Shown piece after piece: positions 41,513 to 49,800 of a stretch of DNA of 64,000 nucleotides; within the stretch, counting starts at the first letter, position 1; every line of letters starts with the position of its first letter. The stretch spans positions 248,001-312,000 of the forward strand of contig CAWHKS010000001.1 in assembly GCA_963829955.1 (NCBI GenBank), in the 5' to 3' direction. Source of the DNA: DASTFY01 sp963829955 (lineage in GTDB: Bacteria; Actinomycetota; Acidimicrobiia; Acidimicrobiales; Ilumatobacteraceae). Made by a program: the position numbers and the translations under genes. The notes beneath the pieces were generated by a model. It saw only the letters and a program-made list of their open reading frames with translations. It was not told where the DNA came from and ran no database searches.

Positions 41513-41581
41513 GGCCCCCAACCCCCTACCGGCGCACCTGCGCCCGGACCGGGGCAACCTAGCGCGCGACTCCTGCGTGAG

Positions 41582-41587
41582 TAGGGT
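41582..41587 (+). promoter_or_regulatory. Leaderless-type -10 box TAGGGT of the TetR gene
   Basis: TAGGGT lies 9 nt before GTG 41597. Confidence 0.45.
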
Positions 41588-41596
41588 GGCGCAACG

Positions 41597-42229
41597 GTGA
41601 AGAGGGCGACAGTCGCGCAGCGGCGGAACGAGATCCTGGAGACGACCTGCCAGGTGGTGATCGACCGTGGATTCGCCGCCACGCGGGTGTCCGACGTGGC
41701 CAACCGGCTGGGCGTCTCGACCGGGCTCATCCATTACCACTTCGACTCCAAAGAGCTGCTCCTGGCGGAGGCTCTGCGCTACGCCGCCGAGCAGGACATC
41801 GCCCGCCTCGAGTCGGAGCTCGAGCAGGCGCCGACCGCGGTGGCCAAGCTCGACACCATGTTCGCCTTCGACATGCCAGAGGCGGGAGAGCCGTCGTGGA
41901 CACTGTGGATCGACGGCTGGAGCGAGGCGGTGCGCAACCCCACCATGCGCCGGATCAGCCAGGACCTCGACCTCGCCTGGAATGACCGCCTGCGCGACAT
42001 CATCCAGGCCGGCGTGGCCGCCGGGGAGTTCAGCTGTCCTGATCCCGACGGCGCGGCCTGGCGGCTCTCGGCCCTCCTGGACGGGCTGGGTGTGCAGTTC
42101 ACCGTGCACGAGGGCGTGCTCTCGCGCGCGCAGCTCGTGCGATACATGCGGGCCGCCGCAGCGCTCGAGCTCGGTCTCGAGGACGGCGCCTTCAAGCGCC
42201 TCCGCCGCCGCATCCCGACTCCCGCCTGA
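41597..42229 (+). CDS. TetR-family regulator with BetI-type C-terminal domain
   Basis: 210 residues. The helix-turn-helix is at about 33-53 (RVSDVANRLGVSTGLIHYHF). The ligand domain (WIDGWSEAVRNPTMRRIS to the C-terminus) resembles the TetR_C_6 or BetI type; BetI controls choline and glycine-betaine genes. It is the only DNA-binding regulator between 26 and 47 kb, apart from VapB and the broken BTAD gene. It is therefore the best candidate for the protein that binds the three ACTGACT-N4-AGTCAGT sites. Its own promoter has no such site, so it would not be autoregulated through that sequence. Confidence 0.85.
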   Translation: MKRATVAQRRNEILETTCQVVIDRGFAATRVSDVANRLGVSTGLIHYHFDSKELLLAEALRYAAEQDIARLESELEQAPTAVAKLDTMFAFDMPEAGEPSWTLWIDGWSEAVRNPTMRRISQDLDLAWNDRLRDIIQAGVAAGEFSCPDPDGAAWRLSALLDGLGVQFTVHEGVLSRAQLVRYMRAAAALELGLEDGAFKRLRRRIPTPA

Positions 42230-42238
42230 CCGGGCCGA

Positions 42239-42282
42239 GCTCTGAGTCCGATGAGCCACGAATGGCGCGATCAGCTCAGAGT
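42239..42282. terminator. Possible hairpin in the convergent TetR/aminotransferase gap
   Basis: CTCTGAG and CTCAGAG can pair across a loop of about 27 nt in the 101-bp convergent gap. Weak, but it is the only stem-loop there. Confidence 0.3.
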
Positions 42283-42330
42283 TCCCGATGGCGCGGCCCA
42301 CTGATCAGGCGGGGGCCCGGCGACGAAGAC

Positions 42331-43749
42331 CTAGAAAAACCCGTGGTGGCTGGGATCGGGGGTCCAGCAGTCGAGCTGGCTGAGCTCCTCCGTCATGCGC
42401 TCGACGTTGGCGACGAAGCGGTCGGCGTCCTCCATGCCGTGCTGCGCGGACAACGTCCACTGCTCGCTCTTGCCCCACGGCGGAAGGAACACGCCGCCGT
42501 TGTGCTGGATGAGCCAGTGGGCGTGCGAGAAATAGCCGTCGACGGCCAGGAACTCGCGGTAGTCCCGGACGGGCCGCGGGTTGAACACGAGGCAGCCCTT
42601 GGCCCCGAAGCGGTGCCCGTAGACCGGCGCCCCGATACGACCCAGCGCGGCCATCGCCCCGTCCAGCATCCGCCGCCCGAGCACCTCGAAGCGCTCGTAG
42701 GCCTCGGGCACCAGCACCTCCGTCAGCGCGGCGCGGGCGGCCGCCATCGTGAGCGGGTTGCCGTTGAACGTCCCCACCTGCTCGTACGTGCCGTTGGCGA
42801 TGTTCTCCATCACCTCGGCCGTGCCGCCGATGGCGCCGCAGGGCACGCCGCCGCCCATCGCCTTGGCCAGGCACAGAATGTCGGGCTCCAGGCCCAGGAG
42901 GGCGGTCGCCCCGCCGGGGCCCACGGTGAGACCGGTCTTGACCTCGTCGTAGGCCAGCAGCACGCCGTGGCGGCGGGTCAGCTCCCGCACACCCTCCAGG
43001 TAGCCGGGGAGCGCCGGAACGATGCCGGCGTTCATCATGAGCGGCTCCATGATCATGCCGGCGATCTTCCCGGCATGGTCCTCCAATGCCCGCTCCAGGA
43101 CGACCAGGTCGTTGAACGGGACGACCACGACGAGATCGACCATCGCCTGCGGGATGCCTCTGCCCGCAGCCACAGACCACGGGCGGTCGCGCGGGCCGAG
43201 CTCGTCCTCATCGCTGTACATCGACACCATGACGGCGTCGTGGTGACCGTGGTAGCTCCCCTCGATCTTGATGATGAGGTCACGCCCGGTGATGGCCCGC
43301 ATGAGGTGGACGGCGTCCATCGTCGCCTCGGTGCCCGAGTTGCAGAATCGCCAGCTCGGCAGCCCGAAGCGGCGGGACAGTTCCTCGGCGACGACGATGG
43401 CGTCCTCGGTCGGCTGGGCGAAGTGGGTGCCCAGCCTGACGCGCCGCTCGACCGCCTCAACCACCGCCGGGTGGGCATGGCCGACGAGCATGGCGCCGTA
43501 GCCGGCGTGCAGGTCGACGTACTCGGTGCCGTCCACGTCGTAGACCTTGGAACCGCGGCCGTGGCTGATCCAGACCGTGCCGGGGCGGGCGATCATCCAA
43601 CTGGACGTCGCTCCCCCGGCCAGGCAGGCGCGTGCCCGCTCCCCCATCTCCGTCGAGCGGGGCTGGCGCTCGAGGAATCGCACCTCCTCCCGGGCGATCA
43701 GGTCGGTGATCGTCGTCCGGGTACTCGCGGCGTCAGCGAGCGCTGCCAT
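42331..43749 (-). CDS. Class III PLP-dependent aminotransferase (glutamate-1-semialdehyde aminomutase-like)
   Basis: 472 residues. PLP contacts are SGTEA (138-142), D268 in AYDEVKTG and the Schiff-base lysine K296 in LAKAMGGG. VNLF-type motifs of true HemL are absent, and no heme genes adjoin. Relatives of this group act on omega-amines, beta-amino acids or amine intermediates. ATG 43749 is preferred over ATG 43788 because GAAGGAG lies about 8 nt upstream. Operator site 3 is about 110 bp upstream, linking it to the Pot and Rieske genes. It may transfer the amino group left after demethylation, giving an aldehyde for the nearby dehydrogenase. Confidence 0.88.
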   Translation of the reverse strand: MAALADAASTRTTITDLIAREEVRFLERQPRSTEMGERARACLAGGATSSWMIARPGTVWISHGRGSKVYDVDGTEYVDLHAGYGAMLVGHAHPAVVEAVERRVRLGTHFAQPTEDAIVVAEELSRRFGLPSWRFCNSGTEATMDAVHLMRAITGRDLIIKIEGSYHGHHDAVMVSMYSDEDELGPRDRPWSVAAGRGIPQAMVDLVVVVPFNDLVVLERALEDHAGKIAGMIMEPLMMNAGIVPALPGYLEGVRELTRRHGVLLAYDEVKTGLTVGPGGATALLGLEPDILCLAKAMGGGVPCGAIGGTAEVMENIANGTYEQVGTFNGNPLTMAAARAALTEVLVPEAYERFEVLGRRMLDGAMAALGRIGAPVYGHRFGAKGCLVFNPRPVRDYREFLAVDGYFSHAHWLIQHNGGVFLPPWGKSEQWTLSAQHGMEDADRFVANVERMTEELSQLDCWTPDPSHHGFF

Positions 43750-43857
43750 CGTGGTCAACTCCTTCGGTGCCGGCAGCGGCGTAGCCACGCGCCCGTCATC
43801 CGGCGTTCGTCCTCTGGACTGCCGTATGGAACCAGTGCGCCGGAGGTCGCCGACACT

Positions 43858-43877
43858 GGCTGACTGATGCGTCAGTT
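43858..43877. promoter_or_regulatory. Shared operator site 3 (imperfect inverted repeat)
   Basis: GGCTGACT, GATG, CGTCAGTT: keeps CTGACT-N5-GTCAGT found at sites 1 and 2, with one arm base changed. It lies in the 207-bp gap upstream of the aminotransferase gene. Confidence 0.7.
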
Positions 43878-43956
43878 TACTGGCGGGCCGATACGTTGTC
43901 CACGATCACTGCGCCACGACGGGCCATCCGGACCGCCCGCGACCTCCCACCGTGAG

Positions 43957-45066
43957 CTAGGGCCGCACCTCGTAAAAGGCGTTGATCGGATGCTCGACGT
44001 CGAGGCGACGGAAGCGGGTGAAGCCGGCCTCTTCGGCCATCGCGCGGGCCCTGGACTCGGGGAGGCCCAGCGTGCCGAGCCCCGCACCGCCCGGCTCCGA
44101 CAGGGACGACGACAGGCAGGAGAGGACCGACACGCCGTACATCAGCGCGGCCATGGGGTTCTTGGCCGCGTTCTCGGCAAAGGAGTCGCGGGCCTTCATG
44201 TCGACCAGCAGCCACACCCCGTCGTCGCGGAGCGCGGCTCTGATCGCTTCCATCACCTGCTGTGGATGGGTCATGTCGTGGACGCAGTCGAACGTGGTCA
44301 CGAGATCGACCGAGCCGTCCGCAGGCAACGGCTCGTCGCGGGCGGCGTGGAAGTGCGCGTTGGTCAGGCCGCACTCCCCCCGTCGGCGGTCGGCCCGTTC
44401 CAACGCCAGGCGGGAGATGTCGTAGCCGTGGAACTCGCTGGTCGGGAAGGCCTCGGCCATCAGGCACACCGCCACCCCGGCTCCGCACCCGACGTCCGCC
44501 GCTGTCCCTCCGACCTCCAACCGCGTCACGACTCCCTCCAGCGCGGGCAGGGCCACCGGGATGAGGTAGTTGCGGTACCACGGCTCGAACGCCCGCTCGA
44601 CACTCGCCGCGCCGTCCTCACCGTGGCTGTCATAGTCATGGCCGAGACCGGTCCTGAACGCCTCGGGCATGCTGTCCAGCGTCGCCATGAGCCCCGGGAG
44701 CCGCGTGAACTGGCCCATGCCGAAGGCCGGCGAGTCCTCGTCCGCCAGCACGGCCACCGCCTCCGGCGACAGCGAGAATTGCTCGTGCCCGTCCGGGCCC
44801 TCGACGTCGATGAGCTTGGCCGCGGCCTGGTTGTACGCCCACTCCCGGACCCAACGCTCGTCGAGGCCCGTGCGCTCGGCCAGCTCGACGCTGCTGAGCG
44901 GCCCGCCCGCCTCCGCCAGGGTGCGGTAGAGCCCGAGCCGGTCGCCGAGGTGGACCATGCCGCTCGTGACCGCGCCCTCCAGCTTCGTGAAGAGCGTGTA
45001 GGCATAGAGCCTGAGCCGGTCGGGGTCGGGCGGCGGCGATGGCAGTGGCGATGGTGGTGACGGCAC
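43957..45066 (-). CDS. Methyltransferase with N-terminal winged-helix domain (Rv2258c-like)
   Basis: 369 residues. Residues about 20-100 form a winged-helix module (LGLYRTLAEAGGPLSSVELA, then AERTGLDERWVREW), and the methyltransferase domain has AADVGCGAGVAVCLMAEAFP and TTFDCVHDMTHP. This layout is that of the mycobacterial Rv2258c family and of O- or N-methyltransferases with a dimerisation helix domain. GTG 45066 is chosen because TTGGAG lies 6 nt upstream. It begins 15 bp after the aldehyde dehydrogenase stop, so the two are probably co-transcribed. It could methylate or demethylate a pathway compound; the substrate is not known. Confidence 0.82.
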   Translation of the reverse strand: MPSPPSPLPSPPPDPDRLRLYAYTLFTKLEGAVTSGMVHLGDRLGLYRTLAEAGGPLSSVELAERTGLDERWVREWAYNQAAAKLIDVEGPDGHEQFSLSPEAVAVLADEDSPAFGMGQFTRLPGLMATLDSMPEAFRTGLGHDYDSHGEDGAASVERAFEPWYRNYLIPVALPALEGVVTRLEVGGTAADVGCGAGVAVCLMAEAFPTSEFHGYDISRLALERADRRRGECGLTNAHFHAARDEPLPADGSVDLVTTFDCVHDMTHPQQVMEAIRAALRDDGVWLLVDMKARDSFAENAAKNPMAALMYGVSVLSCLSSSLSEPGGAGLGTLGLPESRARAMAEEAGFTRFRRLDVEHPINAFYEVRP

Positions 45067-45081
45067 GCAGCGCTCCAAGGC

Positions 45082-46522
45082 TCAGGCGAGGTTGATGTAG
45101 ATCTGCTTGGACTCGAGGGTAGGCGTCCAGCGCGTACGGCCCGAGCTCGCGCCCGATGCCGCTCTGCTTGAACCCGCCCCACATCGATTCGCTCGGCGCC
45201 GGTTGGCTGTCGTTGATCCACACGACGCCGGCCCGCACGGCCTTGGCGGTCGTGAGGGCGAGCCCGATGTCCCGCGTCCAGACGGCCGCCGCCAGGCCGT
45301 ACTCGGTGTCGTTGGCCAGGTCCACGACCTCGGACACGTCGCGGAACGGCAACACGGTCATCACGGGCCCGAAGATCTCCTCCCGGGCGATGCGCAGATC
45401 GTTCGACCGGGCCTCGAAGATCGTGGGCGCCACGTAGTACCCGCCGGCCAGCGCCGGATCCGTTGGCCGGGTGCCCTCGAAGGCCAGTGTGGCCTCGTCC
45501 CGGCCGACATCGACGTAGCCCTCCACTCGCTCCTGCTGCTCCTGCGAGACCAGCGGGCCCATCGTGGTGTCGGGGTGCAGCCCGCTGCCGAGCTTGATCC
45601 CGGCGGCGAAGCCGGCCATCGCCTCGAGGACGTCGTCGTACACCGCGGCCTCGACGAAGACCCGGCTGCCGGCAGAGCACACCTCGCCCTGGTTGCCGAA
45701 CACACCGTTGCTCGCGCCGGGGACGGCGGCGGCCAGATCGGCGTCGGCGAACACGATGTTCGGGCTCTTGCCGCCGAGCTCCAGCGTGACGCGCTTCAAC
45801 TGGTCGGCGCAGGTGCGCATGATGAGCTTCCCGATCTCCTTCGAGCCGGTGAAGCTGATCCTGTCGACGAGAGGATGGGTGAGGAGTGGACCGCCCGCCT
45901 CGGGGCCGAGGCCGGTCACGACGTTGAGGACGCCCGGCGGCAGGCCCGCCTCCTGGACGATGCGGGCCAGCTCGAGCGCGGAGAGCGGCGTCTGCTCGGC
46001 CGGCTTGAGCACGACGGTGCACCCGGCGGCCAGCGCGGGTGCCACCTTCTGGCTGGCCATCAGCATCGGGTAGTTCCACGGCACGATCAGGCCACACACA
46101 CCGACGGGCTCGCGCACGACGAGGCTGAGCGCGTCCGGGCCGACCAGCGGGATGTCGCCGGTGATCTTGGTCGCCCAACCGCCGTAGTACTCGAACATGA
46201 ACGCGACTTCGTCGATGTCGGCTCGCGCGTCCGCCAGCGGCTTCCCGCAGTCCCGCACCTCCAGCTCGGCCAGCCCGTCTCGCCGGCCCCGCACCAGCTC
46301 GGCCATGGTCAGGAGGACCCGGCTGCGTTCACGTTCGGCGACCGCCGCGCCCCATGACCCGTCGGCGAGAGCGCGGTGCGCGGCCCGGACGGCACGGTCG
46401 ACATCGGCGGATGACGCCGCTGGCACGGTGTCCAGCACGGCCCCGGTGGCGGGGTCGAACGTCTCGAACGTGCGGCCGTCGAGCGCGTCGACCCAGTCAC
46501 CGTCCACGAACATCTGCCGCAC
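45082..46522 (-). CDS. Aldehyde dehydrogenase (NAD(P)+), with C-terminal frameshift
   Basis: About 479 residues when repaired. The catalytic general base is E248 (LELGGKSP) and the nucleophile C282 (GEVCSAGS); the NAD site IVPWNYPMLMAS is clear. Near the end the frame is lost at 45117-45119 (GGG where GG is expected). The next frame gives LESKQIYINLA, the standard C-terminus of betaine-aldehyde-type dehydrogenases, with stop 45082-45084. Without repair the frame runs into the next gene. The family includes betaine aldehyde and aminoaldehyde dehydrogenases, which fits the amine context. GTG 46522 has GGAGGAG upstream and follows the LLM gene by 14 bp. Confidence 0.87.
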
Positions 46523-46536
46523 GTCGGTCTCCTCCG

Positions 46537-47430
46537 TCAGGCGAACAGGGCCGGGGCGAGCGTCTCGTAGCTGGGCGGTGACCACGCCGTGACCTGCAGC
46601 CGGTCGACCTCGGCCTCGGTGCCGATGCGCCGAAGCGTGTCGGCGACTGCGTCCGCCTCCCCGACGAGTTGGCCGTACAGCCCGTCGCCGAGGGCGGTGG
46701 CCATCTTGTCGATGTCGGGGCCCTGGCCGACGGCGACGAAGGCCAGCAGGGAGACCGCGATCCCCGGCGACGCCTCCCGCACCGTGCCCACCATCTCCTT
46801 GACCTCGTCGAGGGTGGCCGTGGCCATGATCGGCAGCTCGTTGACTCCTCCCCTGGTGGCGCGGCCGATGGCCAGCTCGACTCGGTCGACCAGGGGCGTG
46901 ATGTGCTGCATGGTCCACGGGCCACCGACCGACGCCACGAGGGGAGGCGGGGACTCGCTGAGCGGTCCGAGGACCGGGACGTCGATGGTGTAGTGGTCGC
47001 CCTCGAACTGGCACGTTCCGCTCCGCAGGAGGTCCCGGACGATCTGCAGCGCCTCGCGGAACATCCGGGCCCGAGTCGGGCCGTCGGGGAAGTCCAGCCC
47101 GGCCGAGCGCACCTCCACCTCGGCCCACCCGGCGCCCAGCCCCGCTTCGGCCCGGCCCCCGGACAGCGATTGCAACATGAGCATGGCCTGGGCGAACTCG
47201 ACCGGCGAGCGGAGGAGGTTGTTGCCGAAAGCCGGTTGGAGCCGTACCCGCGTGGTGACGGCCGCCATGGCACCGAGGCTGGTCCACACGTGCGGGAACC
47301 CGCGGACGGCGCGGCCGACCGAGAAGTAGTGGTCGGCGCAGGCCACACCGTCCCACCCTTCGCTCTCGCGCTCGCGCGCCCAGGCCGCGGGGTCGTTGCA
47401 CGGTTGGGACAGGTTGGCGAAGAGCTCCAC
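46537..47430 (-). CDS. LLM-class, probably F420-dependent oxidoreductase
   Basis: 297 residues with the luciferase-like barrel. The N-terminal half has GWDGVACADHYFSV and VTTRVRLQPAFGNNLLRSPV; GGRAEAGLGAGW marks the cofactor phosphate site, and a conserved region is GPWTMQHITPLVD. Such enzymes in actinobacteria usually use F420, though FMN relatives exist. GTG 47430 has TAGGTT 9 nt upstream and is the first gene of LLM, ALDH, methyltransferase. The substrate is unknown; it may reduce or oxidise an intermediate of the same pathway. Confidence 0.85.
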   Translation of the reverse strand: MELFANLSQPCNDPAAWARERESEGWDGVACADHYFSVGRAVRGFPHVWTSLGAMAAVTTRVRLQPAFGNNLLRSPVEFAQAMLMLQSLSGGRAEAGLGAGWAEVEVRSAGLDFPDGPTRARMFREALQIVRDLLRSGTCQFEGDHYTIDVPVLGPLSESPPPLVASVGGPWTMQHITPLVDRVELAIGRATRGGVNELPIMATATLDEVKEMVGTVREASPGIAVSLLAFVAVGQGPDIDKMATALGDGLYGQLVGEADAVADTLRRIGTEAEVDRLQVTAWSPPSYETLAPALFA

Positions 47431-47439
47431 GAGCCGGTG

Positions 47440-47445
47440 AACCTA
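47440..47445 (-). promoter_or_regulatory. Leaderless-type -10 box TAGGTT
   Basis: TAGGTT on the minus strand, 9 nt before GTG 47430. It is divergent from the TAGGGT box at 47468. Confidence 0.45.
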
Positions 47446-47467
47446 ACCGGCCGGCACGGCCGCTGAG

Positions 47468-47473
47468 TAGGGT
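47468..47473 (+). promoter_or_regulatory. Leaderless-type -10 box TAGGGT
   Basis: TAGGGT lies 7 nt before GTG 47481, heading the DUF4129-MoxR-DUF58 operon. Confidence 0.5.
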
Positions 47474-47480
47474 CCCGGCG

Positions 47481-48319
47481 GTGAACCGGCACCAGCCGCG
47501 CCGCGGGCCGGGCGACCGCTCCAGCGCGGTCGGGCTGGTCGTGATCGGGCTCTGCCTCGCGGCGTGCGCGGCGGTCGCGGTGGCGGCGGCGGGCGAGCCA
47601 CTGCAGGATGCCGACGGCGCCATCGACCGCGTGACGCTCTCGCCCTGGCTCGTCGTGGTGCCCATCGTCGCCGTCTGCCTGCTCGGCATGCTCGGCTTCA
47701 CCGCGGTTCGCGCCGCCGGGACCGCCCGCCGGGTCTCCAAGCGGTCGGCCTGGCTGACGATCCTGGGCTTCCTGGTGCTGGTCGCGGCCCTCAGCCGCCT
47801 CGATCTCGACCGTCCGACGACCGAGGACCCTGCGACGTTCGAGATCGCGCCGCCGGTCGCCGATGGCGGCGACCAGTCCACGTCCTGGCCGATCTGGCTG
47901 GTCGTGGCGGCCGGGGTGATCGCCGCCATCCTGCTCCTGGGCCGGCGCCGCCGCGCTCGAGGAGCCCGCGCCCGAGTCCGAGGACGATCTGGAGCAGGCC
48001 CGCCGGGCCATCGACGCCTCGCTGGCCGACCTGGCCGCGCCAGCGCGAGCCGCGGCAGGCCGTCATCGCCTGTTACGCGCGGCTGCTCGAGGGGTTCGAG
48101 GGGGTGGGCGCGGGGCGGCGCAGGTCGGAGGCGCCGTTCGAGCACATGGCACGCGTGCTGGGGACGCTGGGCGTGCGCCCGGAGCCGGTCGAGCGTCTGA
48201 CGACGCTGTTCGCCGAGGCCCGTTTCTCCACCCATGACATCACCGAGGAACAGCGGGCCGAGGCCGAGCGGGCCCTCGCCGAAGCCCGGGCCGACCTCGA
48301 CCGGATGGTGACGGCGTGA
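47481..48319 (+). CDS. DUF4129-domain membrane protein, with two frameshifts
   Basis: The N-terminal part has hydrophobic helices at about residues 15-35, 52-72, 90-105 and 133-152. At 47943-47957 the frame shifts to EEPAPESEDDLEQARRAIDA, and at 48033-48042 it shifts again to EPRQAVIACYARLLEGFEGV and FSTHDITEEQRAEAERAL, the DUF4129 (PF13559) domain. Each site needs one base removed. The repaired product has about 278 residues. DUF4129 proteins accompany MoxR and DUF58 proteins and transglutaminase-like proteins in actinobacteria; the role is unknown, probably at the cell envelope. The stop overlaps the next GTG. Confidence 0.75.
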
Positions 48320-48834
48320 AGCTGACGATCCGGGTCCTCGCCGTAGCGCTCGTCGCCATCGCCGCCAGCGCCGTGGTGTGGCCGGATTCCGGAGAGGCCG
48401 TGATCCGGACCTCAGTGCTGGCCGCCGGGGCCGCGCTCGTCGCCGACCTGGTCCTGTTCGTGGTGAGGGCGCTGCCCGCCTCGACCCGGTCACCGTTCGC
48501 GCCACCTCGCCTGACCGAGGCCCCGGCCTGGTGCCCCCAGGGCATGACCGAGCTGGGACGCGACCTTGCGCTCTTGTCGGTACCGGGCGACGGCCGCCGC
48601 CTGCCGCTGGCGTCGCGGCTGCGCACGGCGGGCCGCGCCGGTGCGCAGGCCCGCCTCGCGCCGCTCGGCCTCGATCTGGACCGGCCCGAGGACGCCGCCG
48701 CGGTCGTGGCGGTGTTGGGCTCCGGCCCCTACGCATTCCTCACCGGGTCGGCGCGGATCGTCGATCCCGAGGAGCTCGTGGCCGCCGTCGCGTCGCCGCC
48801 CGAGGTCAGCGCACTGGACCGGTACGGGCCGTGA
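48316..48834 (+). CDS. Small membrane protein of the MoxR/DUF58 operon (unknown)
   Basis: 172 residues. Two N-terminal hydrophobic helices (about 5-22 and 30-50) are followed by a soluble tail of about 120 residues with no domain I recognise. It overlaps both neighbours by 4 bp (GTGA at each end), so it belongs to the operon. Small proteins in this position are common between the DUF4129 and MoxR genes of actinobacteria. No function can be given. Confidence 0.7.
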   Translation: MKLTIRVLAVALVAIAASAVVWPDSGEAVIRTSVLAAGAALVADLVLFVVRALPASTRSPFAPPRLTEAPAWCPQGMTELGRDLALLSVPGDGRRLPLASRLRTAGRAGAQARLAPLGLDLDRPEDAAAVVAVLGSGPYAFLTGSARIVDPEELVAAVASPPEVSALDRYGP

Positions 48835-49799
48835 CGACGAGCGCCGAGCTCCTGGCCGCGGCGGACGCCTCCCGCGCCGTCAGCGCCATCGTCGACGAGC
48901 TGGAGCGGGCCGTCATCGGCAAGCGCGCGGTGCTGGAGCTCGTCGTGCTCGGCCTCATCGCCGACGGCCACGTCCTGCTGGACGATCTGCCCGGCGTGGC
49001 GAAGACGCTCACCGCCCGCTCGCTGGCGCAGGTCACCGGGCTGACGTTCTCCCGGATCCAGTTCACCCCCGACCTGCTGCCGGCCGACCTCACGGGCGCC
49101 ACGGTCTTCGACGGGGCAGGAGGGTTCACGTTCCGGCCAGGGCCCATCTTCGGCCAGCTCGTGCTGGGCGACGAGATCAACCGGGCGCCCGCCAAGACGC
49201 AGGCCGCGCTCCTGGAGGCCATGCAGGAGCGCCAGGTGACGGTCGACGGTTCCACCCACCCGCTCCGGCGGCCCTTCATGGTGGTCGCCACCCAGAACCC
49301 GATCGAGCACGAGGGCACCTACGCCCTGCCCGAGGCGCAGCTCGACCGCTTCCTGCTGCGCACCCGCGTCGGCTATCCGCAGCCCGACGACGAGACCGAT
49401 CTTCTCGTCCGCCGGGCCGAGCGGGGTACCGACGAGGTGGCGCTGTCGCCGGTCTGCGACGCCGAGGGTGTCCTCGCGCTCCAGCAGGCCGTCGAGCGGG
49501 TGCACGTGGACCCGGTGGTGGCCCGCTATGTGGTCGACGTGGTCACCGGTACGAGAAACGATCCCGAGGTGGAGGTGGGGGCCAGCCCCCGCGGCTCGCT
49601 GGCACTGCTCAAGCTGGCCCGGGCCCGGGCGTTGAGCGCCGGGCGCGACTTCGTCGATCCCGACGACGTGAAGGCCGTGGCGCTCGCCGCGCTCGCCCAC
49701 CGGCTGGTGCTGCGCAGCGAGGTCTGGATCCGCGGCATCCCACCCGAGTCGATCGTCGAGCGCGTCGTGGGCTCGGTGCCGGCGCCCTCGTGGCGATGA
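48831..49799 (+). CDS. MoxR-family AAA ATPase
   Basis: 322 residues. The P-loop is LLDDLPGVAKTLTAR, Walker B LGDEINRAPAKTQAALLEAM, then sensor region VATQNPIEHEGTYALPEAQL and the arginine-containing DRFLLRTRVGYP. The C-terminal lid domain is intact. MoxR ATPases act as chaperones that load metals or mature partner complexes with von Willebrand-type proteins; the DUF58 protein downstream is the usual partner. GTG 48831 overlaps the gene before it. Confidence 0.92.
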   Translation: MTTSAELLAAADASRAVSAIVDELERAVIGKRAVLELVVLGLIADGHVLLDDLPGVAKTLTARSLAQVTGLTFSRIQFTPDLLPADLTGATVFDGAGGFTFRPGPIFGQLVLGDEINRAPAKTQAALLEAMQERQVTVDGSTHPLRRPFMVVATQNPIEHEGTYALPEAQLDRFLLRTRVGYPQPDDETDLLVRRAERGTDEVALSPVCDAEGVLALQQAVERVHVDPVVARYVVDVVTGTRNDPEVEVGASPRGSLALLKLARARALSAGRDFVDPDDVKAVALAALAHRLVLRSEVWIRGIPPESIVERVVGSVPAPSWR

Positions 49800-49800
49800 A

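Noticed and set aside
42331..43749. Aminotransferase as true HemL (glutamate-1-semialdehyde aminomutase)
   Set aside because: No heme biosynthesis genes adjoin, and its promoter carries the operator shared with the amine transporter and Rieske genes, so a catabolic role fits better.
44636..48736. Open reading frame of 1366 codons on the minus strand, and many other very long frames
   Set aside because: High GC leaves few stop codons. The frame joins parts of four genes in mixed frames, and only the aldehyde dehydrogenase part is real.
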